A stretch of 64,000 nt of DNA, taken from assembly GCA_902776435.1 (NCBI GenBank), contig CACYQB010000011.1:248001-312000 (forward strand), read 5' to 3'. Made by a program: the position numbers and the translations under genes. Below the pieces are notes generated by a model that ran no database searches, was not told the origin of the DNA, and worked only from the letters and a program-made list of their open reading frames with translations. Shown here piece by piece: positions 50,536 through 59,490 of this stretch. Origin of the DNA: an uncultured Bacteroidales bacterium. GTDB taxonomy: Bacteria > Bacteroidota > Bacteroidia > Bacteroidales > Muribaculaceae. The stretch's first letter is position 1. The number at the start of each line of letters is the position of its first letter.

Positions 50536-51300
50536 TTATGGACCACTCTTCTTTCCTAAAGTAGCAATCTTATTCATCTTAGACTTAGAGAAAAACAATC
50601 TCACTGAAGCGTCATCAAAAAGGTTGTCGAAATAGTTGACAAAATATCTCTTCTCTAACGATTTCTTTATTTTTCTAGTTGGTTCGCCAAACGTACCCGA
50701 AATCAATAAAGATGGCGCCAAGTGGTCCGATTTATTCTTTTTACCTCTATTATTTGTACAGTCCGGTTTCAGCTCATGCACAATCCCAATAAAGTTTAAC
50801 ATCAATTCAGGGAATGGCATGAGATGTTTCACCTCACAGAATGTCACAAGATTCTTTTTGCTTATATATGTCAGTTTATGCTTTTTTAAATAATAACTGG
50901 TTGAAATATCTGGGATTTCAGATATGGAGACAACTATATCCGGTGTGGTAAAAACCTCATCATCATAGGCTGACTGTACAGTGGCATTATGAAAAATAAA
51001 TATAGTATCCTCGTTCCCTTTACTATCCCTCTTTGTGGCTTTGAAATATGAGAAATTATCCAAATAGCCATTGGGGTTACATTTGAACCTGAAATTATCA
51101 TCTTGAAGATTCTTTACTTCAAGTGTAAATCCTTTCTTCTCATAATAACGGATAATAAGGTTATAGCAGGTCATTTCAAAATAATCACTGATTCTTTTCG
51201 AGTGTGCAGCCAACGTAATTCTAAACTTGTTGGCAAAATCCTTCAAGTCCTGCTCAAACTTGTCTACATCTTTATATGGTGTCGTCATCTTGCTCCTCAT
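50536..51300 (-). CDS. Possible PD-(D/E)XK-like protein, second gene of a two-gene cassette
   Basis: 254 residues. 'FTTPDIVVSISEIPD' and 'KKNLVTFCEVKHLMPFPELM' (about 118-175) may be the D...E-x-K active site of a PD-(D/E)XK nuclease. The N-terminus is helical. Its start overlaps the 3' end of the upstream gene by 29 nt (or 17 if the ATG at 51288 is used), so the two proteins are translated together. No family recognised. Confidence 0.55.
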   Translation of the reverse strand: MRSKMTTPYKDVDKFEQDLKDFANKFRITLAAHSKRISDYFEMTCYNLIIRYYEKKGFTLEVKNLQDDNFRFKCNPNGYLDNFSYFKATKRDSKGNEDTIFIFHNATVQSAYDDEVFTTPDIVVSISEIPDISTSYYLKKHKLTYISKKNLVTFCEVKHLMPFPELMLNFIGIVHELKPDCTNNRGKKNKSDHLAPSLLISGTFGEPTRKIKKSLEKRYFVNYFDNLFDDASVRLFFSKSKMNKIATLGKKSGP

Positions 51301-51760
51301 ACTCCCTTAAATATAGTAAGTCTTTACAATTCTTCAAAAATTGACATGTCTCAGAAAACTCGTAGAAAGTAGGATGTATCTGGTATTTAACCTGAATCTC
51401 ATTAAAAGCCATAACAGTCGCCAAAAGATATCTTTGTTGCTCTTTGTCTAGAACAAATTTTGCGATCCTGATAGCACACTCTTTTTCACTCCCATTTTTA
51501 GAATTTACGGTTTTATAAAATGATGTTGCTCCTTGAATATGCCCCAACATATATCGATAGAACAAACTCATGGCTAGCAGGGCTTCTATAACGGCCTTAT
51601 AATCTAGCAGCACTCGGTAGTTGCTTTTTTCCCATGACAAAATATTGCCTATCTCACGAAGTCTATTATTATATTCCGTAAGCAAAGGAGTCTTAATTGT
51701 CCCTGATAATTTATAAGTCAATATGTCTATAAGAGATTCTGTCTGTTCCATCAATTTCAA
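51272..51760 (-). CDS. Helical protein of unknown function, first gene of the cassette
   Basis: 162 residues, mostly helical ('VLLDYKAVIEALLAMSLFYR', 'DKEQQRYLLATVMAFNEIQV') with an acidic end. Promoter TATCTTTG on the minus strand lies 75 nt upstream. With the putative nuclease next to it, the pair has the size and layout of a toxin-antitoxin or small defence module; this is inference. Confidence 0.55.
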   Translation of the reverse strand: MKLMEQTESLIDILTYKLSGTIKTPLLTEYNNRLREIGNILSWEKSNYRVLLDYKAVIEALLAMSLFYRYMLGHIQGATSFYKTVNSKNGSEKECAIRIAKFVLDKEQQRYLLATVMAFNEIQVKYQIHPTFYEFSETCQFLKNCKDLLYLREYEEQDDDTI

Positions 51761-51834
51761 TCATACATGTTCCTACTTCAATAATTAATTCAATTTAGAA
51801 TGCTATAGTATCAAGACTATCTTTATAAGTTCGA

Positions 51835-51842
51835 CAAAGATA
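51835..51842 (-). promoter_or_regulatory. -7 box for the two-gene cassette
   Basis: Minus-strand TATCTTTG (plus CAAAGATA), a perfect TAnnTTTG match, 75 nt before the ATG at 51760. Confidence 0.6.
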
Positions 51843-52070
51843 CAAAAAAATTGTTGTTCACTACTAGATTTGTATTTTTAATTGATGCTAACCATTAACA
51901 GTTTTTTTTGTGTGATCAACTATGAACTTAACTTTTTGCTGATTTCAATGCCTAAATATGGCTCTGGGATTGGGTATTTTGCAGCGGATTACAGATTTGC
52001 GTTTTTGTGAGATTTTGGATTGTGTGAAATCATTAGATATGTGAGATGCCCATTTTTCAAGAAAAATGCT

Positions 52071-52078
52071 TATCTTTG
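52071..52078 (+). promoter_or_regulatory. -7 box for the methyltransferase/LlaJI/Gabija run
   Basis: TATCTTTG, perfect match, followed by a leader of about 130 nt. I see no other good promoter until after 63.5 kb. The stretch 51843-52070 is AT-rich and holds no gene. Confidence 0.65.
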
Positions 52079-52079
52079 C

Positions 52080-52205
52080 GTCCGGAACAAGAATATTCTA
52101 TATTCTTGACCTGCGAAAGACCGAGAGTTGAACGATATAACAAACTCCTTTGCGGTTATATAGGCTTTGGTCGGCCTGCAGGGACTGCATTGGGGTTTGT
52201 TTTTA
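52080..52205 (+). promoter_or_regulatory. Structured leader RNA, possible attenuator
   Basis: Stems visible in order: CAAGAATAT-tct-ATATTCTTG; ATATAAC...GTTATAT; AGGC...GCCT; and a long-range pair CAAACTCC...GGGGTTTG that ends in TTTTT. The last stem is terminator-like. Its left arm lies in the loop of the ATATAAC hairpin, so the two may compete. The ATG of the first gene is 8 nt later. Confidence 0.5.
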
Positions 52206-52212
52206 TATAAGC

Positions 52213-52485
52213 ATGTATAACGAAGATTATAATATCAAAACGATTGAGGATGTAGAGGACTTCGCAAAATACCTGTACAATGAACGTGGCGTAGCATTCC
52301 ATCCTGATGATGACTTTGCCGAATATGAGAATCTTGAAACTCATGAACCGACATTTTCTTTACATGAGGTTTCATTGTTTAACAGGCTCATGGAGCAATG
52401 TTTCGATGTTTGCGAACACAATGGCAAAGACATCTATGATGTTATGTCTAAGTTTAATCCAATCTTTAACGAAATCAAAAAATAA
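52213..52485 (+). CDS. Small protein at the head of the restriction operon, unknown
   Basis: 90 residues, acidic, helical ('NIKTIEDVEDFAKYLYNERG', 'VSLFNRLMEQCFDVCEHNGK'). Not recognised; no helix-turn-helix typical of controller proteins is evident. Starts after the leader RNA and ends 3 nt before the methyltransferase gene. Confidence 0.65.
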   Translation: MYNEDYNIKTIEDVEDFAKYLYNERGVAFHPDDDFAEYENLETHEPTFSLHEVSLFNRLMEQCFDVCEHNGKDIYDVMSKFNPIFNEIKK

Positions 52486-52488
52486 TAA

Positions 52489-53787
52489 ATGGCTACTGTT
52501 GAAAAAGACATAAAAGAGAAATCGGTCAAGATATCTATTGCAAAGAAGGAGATTAAGAAGAAAGCTGAATCTCTTTCTGATAGAATTGTAGTCCAAACTG
52601 AATTGTCTGATGGCACAAATTGGAAAGATTTAGAGTTTTCACATCCTGAAAGAACAGTAAGGATAGGGACTGTCTTCAGTGGTATTGGCGCCATTGAACA
52701 TGCTTTTCAGCGCCTTAATCTTAGACACAAAATAGTCTTTGCTGGTGATATAGATGACAAATGCAAAATGAGCTATTTCGCTAATTATGAAATTAGTGAA
52801 GACAACTGGTTCAGCGATATACGAGAATTTGACGCAAAACCGTATAAGGGCAAAGTGGATTTCATAGTTGGTGGCGCTCCTTGCCAAGCTTTTTCAATGG
52901 TTGGACGTCGTTTAGGCTTTGAAGATGCGAGGGGAACTCTCTTTTATGAGTTTGCAAGAGTTGTAAAGGAAACACAACCTAAACTTTTTCTCTTTGAAAA
53001 TGTACGAGGGCTTCTTAATCATGACAAAGGAAGAACTTGGAGAGTCATGCATGATATTTTCGAGGAATTGGGATATGATGTTAAGTTTCGCGTCCTAAAT
53101 AGTTGTGACTATGGAATACCACAACATCGCGAGAGAATCTATTGTTTAGGCTTCAAGAACAAGACAGATTTTAAGTTTCCTGCACCTATTGACCTTGAAT
53201 ATAGAATGTACGATTTTCTTGAAGATTATATTGATACAAAATACTTCCTCAGAGAAAAAGGGATAAAATTCGTCACAAGTCATAAGAACAGGGAAAAGAG
53301 TTATACGCAGATTAATGGTGATGTGCAACTTTGCCAAAAACGCAATCAGCAGTTCAATTGGCATGGTGATTTTGTTTATCACCCAGATTCTGAACTAACA
53401 CCTACAGATGCAGCTTTTGACGAATTTGTTTTTGATGTAAAAGATGTAGAGGAAAAATATTATTTATCAGAGAAGGTTGCAAGATATGTTCTTGCTGGAG
53501 GTACAAAAGGCTTCAAAACATCAACCGAAACGGATCTTGATATTGCAAGACCTCTTTTGCAATCTATGCATAAAATGCATAGGGCTGGGGTAGATAATTA
53601 TGTTACTCATAAAGGAAGAATTAGAAAACTTACACCACGTGAATGTCTTCGCCTGATGGGGTTTCGTGATACATTCAAAATCGTTGTATCTGACACATCA
53701 GCATATCAACAGGCAGGTAATAGTATTGTAGTTGATGTTCTCATAGCACTATTGAAACAATTAGATATAACTAAATACGGTAAATAA
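52489..53787 (+). CDS. DNA C5-cytosine methyltransferase
   Basis: Methylates cytosine in the recognition site so that the host is spared. Motif I 'RIGTVFSGIGAIEHAF' (about 58-73), motif IV 'GGAPCQAFSMVGRRLGFEDA' with the catalytic Cys of PCQ, motif VI 'FLFENVRGL', motif VIII 'CDYGIPQHRERIY', motif IX 'RKLTPRECLRLMGF' and motif X 'QAGNSIVVDVL'. 432 residues; the region between VIII and IX (about 220-360) sets the target site, which I cannot predict. Next gene after 1 nt. Confidence 0.95.
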   Translation: MATVEKDIKEKSVKISIAKKEIKKKAESLSDRIVVQTELSDGTNWKDLEFSHPERTVRIGTVFSGIGAIEHAFQRLNLRHKIVFAGDIDDKCKMSYFANYEISEDNWFSDIREFDAKPYKGKVDFIVGGAPCQAFSMVGRRLGFEDARGTLFYEFARVVKETQPKLFLFENVRGLLNHDKGRTWRVMHDIFEELGYDVKFRVLNSCDYGIPQHRERIYCLGFKNKTDFKFPAPIDLEYRMYDFLEDYIDTKYFLREKGIKFVTSHKNREKSYTQINGDVQLCQKRNQQFNWHGDFVYHPDSELTPTDAAFDEFVFDVKDVEEKYYLSEKVARYVLAGGTKGFKTSTETDLDIARPLLQSMHKMHRAGVDNYVTHKGRIRKLTPRECLRLMGFRDTFKIVVSDTSAYQQAGNSIVVDVLIALLKQLDITKYGK

Positions 53788-53788
53788 T

Positions 53789-55867
53789 ATGGCAGATCCA
53801 ATTTGCAGATGGAGAAATCCATATATAAACACTATCGTTGAACTAGTGAAGGTCTTGCCTCACAAGGAGATGCCTTCTTACGAATTCAGGACATTAGTTG
53901 AGGAGCGCTGGCCAGGGTTTTTACACACCCCTTATCAGCTTGCGTGTCAAGTTGGACTATATTATGAATCGGAAGATGGGATATATTACCCAAGATTCGA
54001 TCATGACATAGATGAAAATGAGGCATCTTCATATATGAAAAAATGGATTACTAGGTATTATGTTCCTAATCCATATACAAAATCAATGAAAACTTTGCAG
54101 CAACCTCTGCCTTTTTTGGCATCTATTATAGGGTATGTATTTGAGCATCCTGATGAAACAGAGTTACATTCAATCTTGGAAGCCGTATTTCAAGAGAAAA
54201 TTGGGAACATTGATATTATCTCAAATGTATTAAACACATATACAGATTTGATAAAAGTAGACACCAATGGGAATGTTGAATTATCAGCTAAAGCAATTGA
54301 ATTTATGAAACAATATATAGACCGAAATGACAAGAAAGCTTTCTTTGAGTATTTCTCAGAAAGCAAAATAACAGTAGATGAAGCTACCTCAAAAAACCTC
54401 ATTTTCTTTGGTGCTCCTGGCACAGGTAAGTCGTTTACTATAAAAGAGCAAACCGAAGGAGAGGATGTTATTCGTACGACGTTCCATCCCGATAGCGACT
54501 ATTCAACCTTTGTAGGCAGCTACAAGCCAACCACAAGGGAGGTGCCGATGCGTGATGTCACTGGCAAGGTCATCGTGGAGAACGGCGACCCTGTGACTGA
54601 GAACCGCATCATCTATGAGTTCGTCAGCCAGGCGTTCCTGCAGGCCTACGTCGGAGCATGGCAAAAGTATGCCCAAGCGAACGGCGGCAAACCGCAAAAA
54701 CAATACCTTGTCATCGAGGAGATCAACCGAGGCAACTGCGCCCAGATCTTCGGTGACCTGTTCCAGTTGCTTGACCGCAGCACCCAAGGTTTCTCGGAAT
54801 ATCCCATCAAGGCTGATGCCGATTTGAAGAAGCATCTCAAGAAGCTGCTCAATGGTTTGACCATCGAGAATCCCGAAGCCATCAACGCCCTTTATAAGGG
54901 TGAAGATGTCGTCGGCAAGGTCTTGAACGGAGAAGAATTACTCTTGCCTAACAATCTTTATATTTGGGCCACGATGAACACCAGTGACCAAAGCCTATTT
55001 CCCATTGACAGCGCCTTTAAGCGTCGCTGGGACTGGCAGTATGTGCCCATCGCAAATGCTGGCAAGGGGTGGAAGATCCAAGTCTATGGAAAGGACTATG
55101 ACTGGTGGGACTTCTTAGAGAAGGTCAATGCTTTGATTGGCGACACCACCAATAGTGAGGATAAGAAACTAGGCTACTTCTTCTGTAAGCCCACAGACTG
55201 CATTATCACAGCCGAGACCTTTGTAAGCAAAGTTATCTTCTATCTATGGAATGATGTGTTCAAAGACTTTGAATTTGATGGAGACGCGTTTATTGACGAG
55301 GACAATCAAACAAAGCTCACATTCGATAAGTTCTATCGCGCTGACGTCACAGGCAAACCTGCTGTTCGTGAAAACAAGGTTGACCTGTTCCTTAGAAATC
55401 TTGGAGTAGCGTTCTCTGATGAAGATGAGGAAAATATTGATTTTGAAAACAACCAAGACATAGATGATGGTGGTCTAGAGAACGAAGGAGTCAATACTAA
55501 TCCTGCAGGTGGAAGAGATCACTCACGTTATTCAATCAATGGTCAAGGAAGTTTTAACAAAAGAAGATTGGCGCTTGAATGTGTCAAAATCTATTCAAGC
55601 AACCATTCTGAACTCACTGCAAAAGAAATTGTTGATGTTTTTCTTGGATTGAATTTGATGCTTTCTGGTTTTATTGAATTGCGTGATGAGCATTTGGCTA
55701 GAGCAGCAAATGTCAACGATCCACAATTTGAAAGGAGATACTATGAGTTAACGTTGCCAAATGACGAGATTATTTTCATCAATAATCAATTCACAGTCGA
55801 GCGCATCAATGACTTCATTGAGAAAGTTAATGCTCAAAATTGGGGAATTCATATCGAGAAATTATAA
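53789..55867 (+). CDS. McrB-like AAA+ GTPase of an LlaJI-type system
   Basis: 692 residues. N-terminal 185 residues include a winged-helix-like part ('FRTLVEERWPGFLHTPYQLA'). AAA core at about 205-430: 'LIFFGAPGTGKSFTI', 'QYLVIEEINRGNCAQIFGDL', 'IWATMNTSDQSLFPIDSAFK' (NTSD in the McrB-type position). After about 600 the C-terminal domain is different in composition. With a C5 methyltransferase before it and an LlaJI-like gene two places on, it is probably the motor subunit of restriction. GC rises in the middle of the gene (54.5-55.2 kb). Confidence 0.85.
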   Translation: MADPICRWRNPYINTIVELVKVLPHKEMPSYEFRTLVEERWPGFLHTPYQLACQVGLYYESEDGIYYPRFDHDIDENEASSYMKKWITRYYVPNPYTKSMKTLQQPLPFLASIIGYVFEHPDETELHSILEAVFQEKIGNIDIISNVLNTYTDLIKVDTNGNVELSAKAIEFMKQYIDRNDKKAFFEYFSESKITVDEATSKNLIFFGAPGTGKSFTIKEQTEGEDVIRTTFHPDSDYSTFVGSYKPTTREVPMRDVTGKVIVENGDPVTENRIIYEFVSQAFLQAYVGAWQKYAQANGGKPQKQYLVIEEINRGNCAQIFGDLFQLLDRSTQGFSEYPIKADADLKKHLKKLLNGLTIENPEAINALYKGEDVVGKVLNGEELLLPNNLYIWATMNTSDQSLFPIDSAFKRRWDWQYVPIANAGKGWKIQVYGKDYDWWDFLEKVNALIGDTTNSEDKKLGYFFCKPTDCIITAETFVSKVIFYLWNDVFKDFEFDGDAFIDEDNQTKLTFDKFYRADVTGKPAVRENKVDLFLRNLGVAFSDEDEENIDFENNQDIDDGGLENEGVNTNPAGGRDHSRYSINGQGSFNKRRLALECVKIYSSNHSELTAKEIVDVFLGLNLMLSGFIELRDEHLARAANVNDPQFERRYYELTLPNDEIIFINNQFTVERINDFIEKVNAQNWGIHIEKL

Positions 55868-55888
55868 ACCAAATAAATATAAAGAGTT

Positions 55889-57208
55889 ATGGACAATACC
55901 TTTCCTCAAAGGAAACGTGGTCGAACCAGTAAACCAAGTTTTGATGAAAAGCTATCAATCTTAGCACTATCTGAAGATTTGACTAAAAAACTAAAAGCAG
56001 ATGAAGGCTATGAAGTAGACTCATTTGTGAAATGGGGGCCAACAAGCAATATCAGAGTTTTTGATATCGTTGTCAGAAAAGATGGTTTTGTCAACGCAGT
56101 CTTTGAGGTCCGAAATAGTTATAATGATATTGTAGACATATATCGTATCGCAGGTGCTGTGTTTAGAGATACTTCTGCATCTCTGTTTATTTTCAATTAC
56201 AGCAGTAAGGCTACTTTTTATGTGCAAGAAAGAGACAGCTTTATTAAAAAAGGATTTGATTTTTCAACGATAAATAGTCTTGACACTGTTGTTGATCTAA
56301 TTAAAAAGACACCCATAACCATACCGGAAACGATATACAGTCGACCAGATGACAAGAATAAGAATGATAATAAGATCGAATTAAAGTTCTATAATGAAAA
56401 GGTTTTAGATCCAATGTGGTGCCGTGAACAATTGGGGATATATACAGATGATATTTGTCGCTATTCATCGTTAGATTCATTGTTCAGTACTCTAAAATAT
56501 GGGTCTTTTAGGATGAACGGTCTTCCGGGAATGAACGATAAAGACGAAGGATTGCTCTCTTGGAACTTAATTAACGTTGTTAACAGGTTACCAACCGATA
56601 CGGTAAAGTTGCGTAAAGGACTTATCAATAATGCTTTTATCATCTCATACAGTAGCAAAGACAAAATTGATGATTTGACTCAGTGGCGTTTATATGGTGA
56701 TGATGCAAAAGGAGTTTGTTGCGTTTTCTCTGTTAGAACAGATAAAATAGCAGAAAGATTCTTTTTGCACCCAATAAAGTATATTGATATTCCAAAAGAT
56801 GGGAATAGTACCTCCGACGATTTGTTGGCTGAATTAAAAAAATATGTGGATAATCAATCTGACTTAAAATACTCTGACATTTCCCCTATCATCTTTTACT
56901 ACAAGCATAAAAACTATGAGCCTGAGGCTGAAGTGCGTCTCTTGGTTGACAACAAAAAAACATCTGCTTACTCAACGCCTCCATACAAGAGGGAATGGCT
57001 TCTCACATATTCCAACAATATTCCTAATCCTTACATTGATATTCCAATTAAGGATTTCCCTCTGAAATTAGAGAAAATCCTGTTGGGACCTAACATGAAC
57101 GATATAGACACCATTCAGGTTCAACTTGAGACCATGCTTAGTCAATTAGGCATTGGTGCTGTAGTAGAGCCATCTAAGATTACAAATTACAGAAACCCGA
57201 CAAAATGA
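55889..57208 (+). CDS. DUF2971 protein with a possible nuclease-like N-terminus
   Basis: 439 residues. Residues 1-140 include 'IRVFDIVVRKDGFVNAVFEV' (D...E-x-R/K pattern like restriction-enzyme N-termini). From about 165 a DUF2971 domain follows: 'ICRYSSLDSLFSTLKYGSFR', 'LINNAFIISYSSKDKIDDLT', 'QWRLYGDDAKGVCCVFSV' and 'KILLGPNMND'. DUF2971 proteins are common in defence islands but their reaction is not known to me. Sits between the two presumed restriction subunits, which is unusual. 3-nt gap to the next gene. Confidence 0.75.
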   Translation: MDNTFPQRKRGRTSKPSFDEKLSILALSEDLTKKLKADEGYEVDSFVKWGPTSNIRVFDIVVRKDGFVNAVFEVRNSYNDIVDIYRIAGAVFRDTSASLFIFNYSSKATFYVQERDSFIKKGFDFSTINSLDTVVDLIKKTPITIPETIYSRPDDKNKNDNKIELKFYNEKVLDPMWCREQLGIYTDDICRYSSLDSLFSTLKYGSFRMNGLPGMNDKDEGLLSWNLINVVNRLPTDTVKLRKGLINNAFIISYSSKDKIDDLTQWRLYGDDAKGVCCVFSVRTDKIAERFFLHPIKYIDIPKDGNSTSDDLLAELKKYVDNQSDLKYSDISPIIFYYKHKNYEPEAEVRLLVDNKKTSAYSTPPYKREWLLTYSNNIPNPYIDIPIKDFPLKLEKILLGPNMNDIDTIQVQLETMLSQLGIGAVVEPSKITNYRNPTK

Positions 57209-57211
57209 TAA

Positions 57212-59470
57212 ATGCGCATCCTGATTGAGGAATATCAATATGACGTGGCGCGGTTGAAGAACGTGCTTCATGGTATCGACGCTCTCGAGAATGTTGAGGG
57301 ACGCGTGTCGATTCACTATGTAGGCTATTTCTTTAACACCATGCTTGAAGACTGCGTCTTTATCCTGCCTAAGGTTCTTCTAAAGGATGTGGACGGACAG
57401 GAACTTGTCTTTGGTAAGTACTTGCCAGAAGACATTGTTGAACCGGCCAAGAACAAGAACCTGGACATCCACGAAAAAGATTTTCTCTATAAGTTTGCCG
57501 TATGGATCTATCGTGCCATTACGGTCTATAAGAACGACCGCAACAATGATAGCTCCATTGTCTATCACACCAAGATTGCCCAAGTGGGAAAAGGCCGTCG
57601 TCGATTGAGTAATACCTATCTTGACATTCTGTTGCAACTGATACAGTTCAATAGGGATAATCAAAACTTTTTCTTCTTTATTCTCAAGAACCTACACTCG
57701 GGCTATAACAAAATCAATTGGACGCGCACCATCGCTAGAACACCTGCTATCGTCCAAGACAATAGCCCTATCTACCTGCGGCCTGTCAATAAGAAACGCA
57801 AAATCAACTTTGACGAGGAGCTGCTTGTCATCTTCTTCTCTATTCTGAACTACATCGGAGACAAGTACGGCTTCGACAAGGACATTAATTGCCAGTTCGA
57901 CCTCATTACAGGCAAGCGCTTTGAGACTTACTTAACGGGCTATGGTAAGACCCGCTTGTTGCAGATTAAGTACAAATACTTTAGTGACAAAGCGCTTGAA
58001 CTGTGGAACCTGTGCTTCTCATTCTTCGACGAGGCGCGCCAAGTGTTCATCAACACTGCCAAGAAGGAATACTTGTTGGTCAAGAACTTCTATATCGTAT
58101 TTGAAGCCATAATTGATGAACTCATCGGCGACAATCCTTTGCCCGACGGTATGGACAAGAAACAAGAGGACGGCAAGATTGTTGACCACCTTTATACAGC
58201 CAAGAGCCTCATCGAGAATGACCACAGTAACACCTACTACATCGGTGACAGCAAATATTATAAGATGGGACATGAACTCGGCAGCGAGTCAATTTACAAG
58301 CAATACACTTATGCTCGCAACGTTATCCAGTGGAACCTGGATATCTTCAACGATGGAAAAGAGCCGGAGTCAGATGTCAAGTTGCGAGACAACGTGACTG
58401 AGGGCTACAACATCATTCCCAACTTCTTTATCTCGGCCAAGATGGACGAGACGTTTGACTATGGTAATGATGGCATCGAAAAGACCGATCGCACAAACAA
58501 CAAGCATCGCAAGACACACTTCGAGAATCGACTTTTTGATCGAGATACGCTACTGCTGTTCCATTACGATGTGAATTTCCTGTTTGTATTGGCGCTTTAT
58601 GCTCGTGACAACGCTTCGCAAAAAGCCAAGTGGAAAACCAAAGTCCGTGACAAGTTCCGTTACGAGATTCGTGGATGGCTGCAGGATGACTATGACTTCT
58701 ACGCCTTGAAGAGTGTGGGCAACCCGCTCGCTGGCGAGGAATTCATCAACGAGCACTTCAAGGAACTGCAAGGCAAATTGTTCCGTCCTTATGCCGATAG
58801 AGACATCTATACACTTGCATTGGAGAAACCCAAGACCGGTACAACTGCAGACGATTCTGCCTATCGTCTGCTCAGCGAGTTTTTCATCATCGAAAAAATC
58901 AGTCTTGGCAAGAACCCGAAAGAAGAGCTCGACACAAGGATTGCTGACTACCAGGCAACTCATCCGTACAATCCTGTGCCAGAGAACTGGTTGCCAAAGT
59001 ACCATGTGGAGCGCTACTTTGCTGACCACTTTGTCATTGGTATGTACCACGACCAAGAGCATTGGGACTGGATTACAGGAAAGAACGATAGAGGGTCGCA
59101 AATCTACAATGTGCGCCTTGGCAAAAGCAGGGATGGCGCAATGTCTGAGAGCCGCATTAGAGCGATGAAACCTAAGTTTGCTATCCTCTACGAAGCTGGG
59201 CAGGAAGCAGAAAACAAGTATCATGTTTTCCGCATCCATGATATGGCTAAGATGAAAGAGGAACGCATGCGCCAGGCTCAATATCCGTCCAATCATGGTG
59301 GCCCTTCTGGTGACTACCTCATCTTCCGTTTTGACGAGGAAGTCTCGATAGGCCACTTCGACATCAATGCCTTGATCGCTCGTTACCGCCTTGACCATCC
59401 AGAGTATATCTACGGATCGCCCATCTACCCAACAGGTGAGGAACTGCTCAAATTTAAGTTATTTATCTAA
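57212..59470 (+). CDS. LlaJI-family restriction endonuclease-like protein
   Basis: 752 residues. I assign it to the LlaJI family by size, context (methyltransferase plus McrB-like ATPase) and general likeness: 'TYYIGDSKYYKMGHELGSES' and 'IYKQYTYARNVIQW' (about 345-375) look like the D...K nuclease strand pair. The C-terminal 100 residues ('KPKFAILYEAGQEAENKYHV') may be a separate reader domain. It would be the McrC-like cutting subunit. GC is higher (about 46%) than in its neighbours, which suggests a different recent origin for this gene. Confidence 0.7.
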   Translation: MRILIEEYQYDVARLKNVLHGIDALENVEGRVSIHYVGYFFNTMLEDCVFILPKVLLKDVDGQELVFGKYLPEDIVEPAKNKNLDIHEKDFLYKFAVWIYRAITVYKNDRNNDSSIVYHTKIAQVGKGRRRLSNTYLDILLQLIQFNRDNQNFFFFILKNLHSGYNKINWTRTIARTPAIVQDNSPIYLRPVNKKRKINFDEELLVIFFSILNYIGDKYGFDKDINCQFDLITGKRFETYLTGYGKTRLLQIKYKYFSDKALELWNLCFSFFDEARQVFINTAKKEYLLVKNFYIVFEAIIDELIGDNPLPDGMDKKQEDGKIVDHLYTAKSLIENDHSNTYYIGDSKYYKMGHELGSESIYKQYTYARNVIQWNLDIFNDGKEPESDVKLRDNVTEGYNIIPNFFISAKMDETFDYGNDGIEKTDRTNNKHRKTHFENRLFDRDTLLLFHYDVNFLFVLALYARDNASQKAKWKTKVRDKFRYEIRGWLQDDYDFYALKSVGNPLAGEEFINEHFKELQGKLFRPYADRDIYTLALEKPKTGTTADDSAYRLLSEFFIIEKISLGKNPKEELDTRIADYQATHPYNPVPENWLPKYHVERYFADHFVIGMYHDQEHWDWITGKNDRGSQIYNVRLGKSRDGAMSESRIRAMKPKFAILYEAGQEAENKYHVFRIHDMAKMKEERMRQAQYPSNHGGPSGDYLIFRFDEEVSIGHFDINALIARYRLDHPEYIYGSPIYPTGEELLKFKLFI

Positions 59471-59490
59471 AGAACTAAATCGATATTCAT

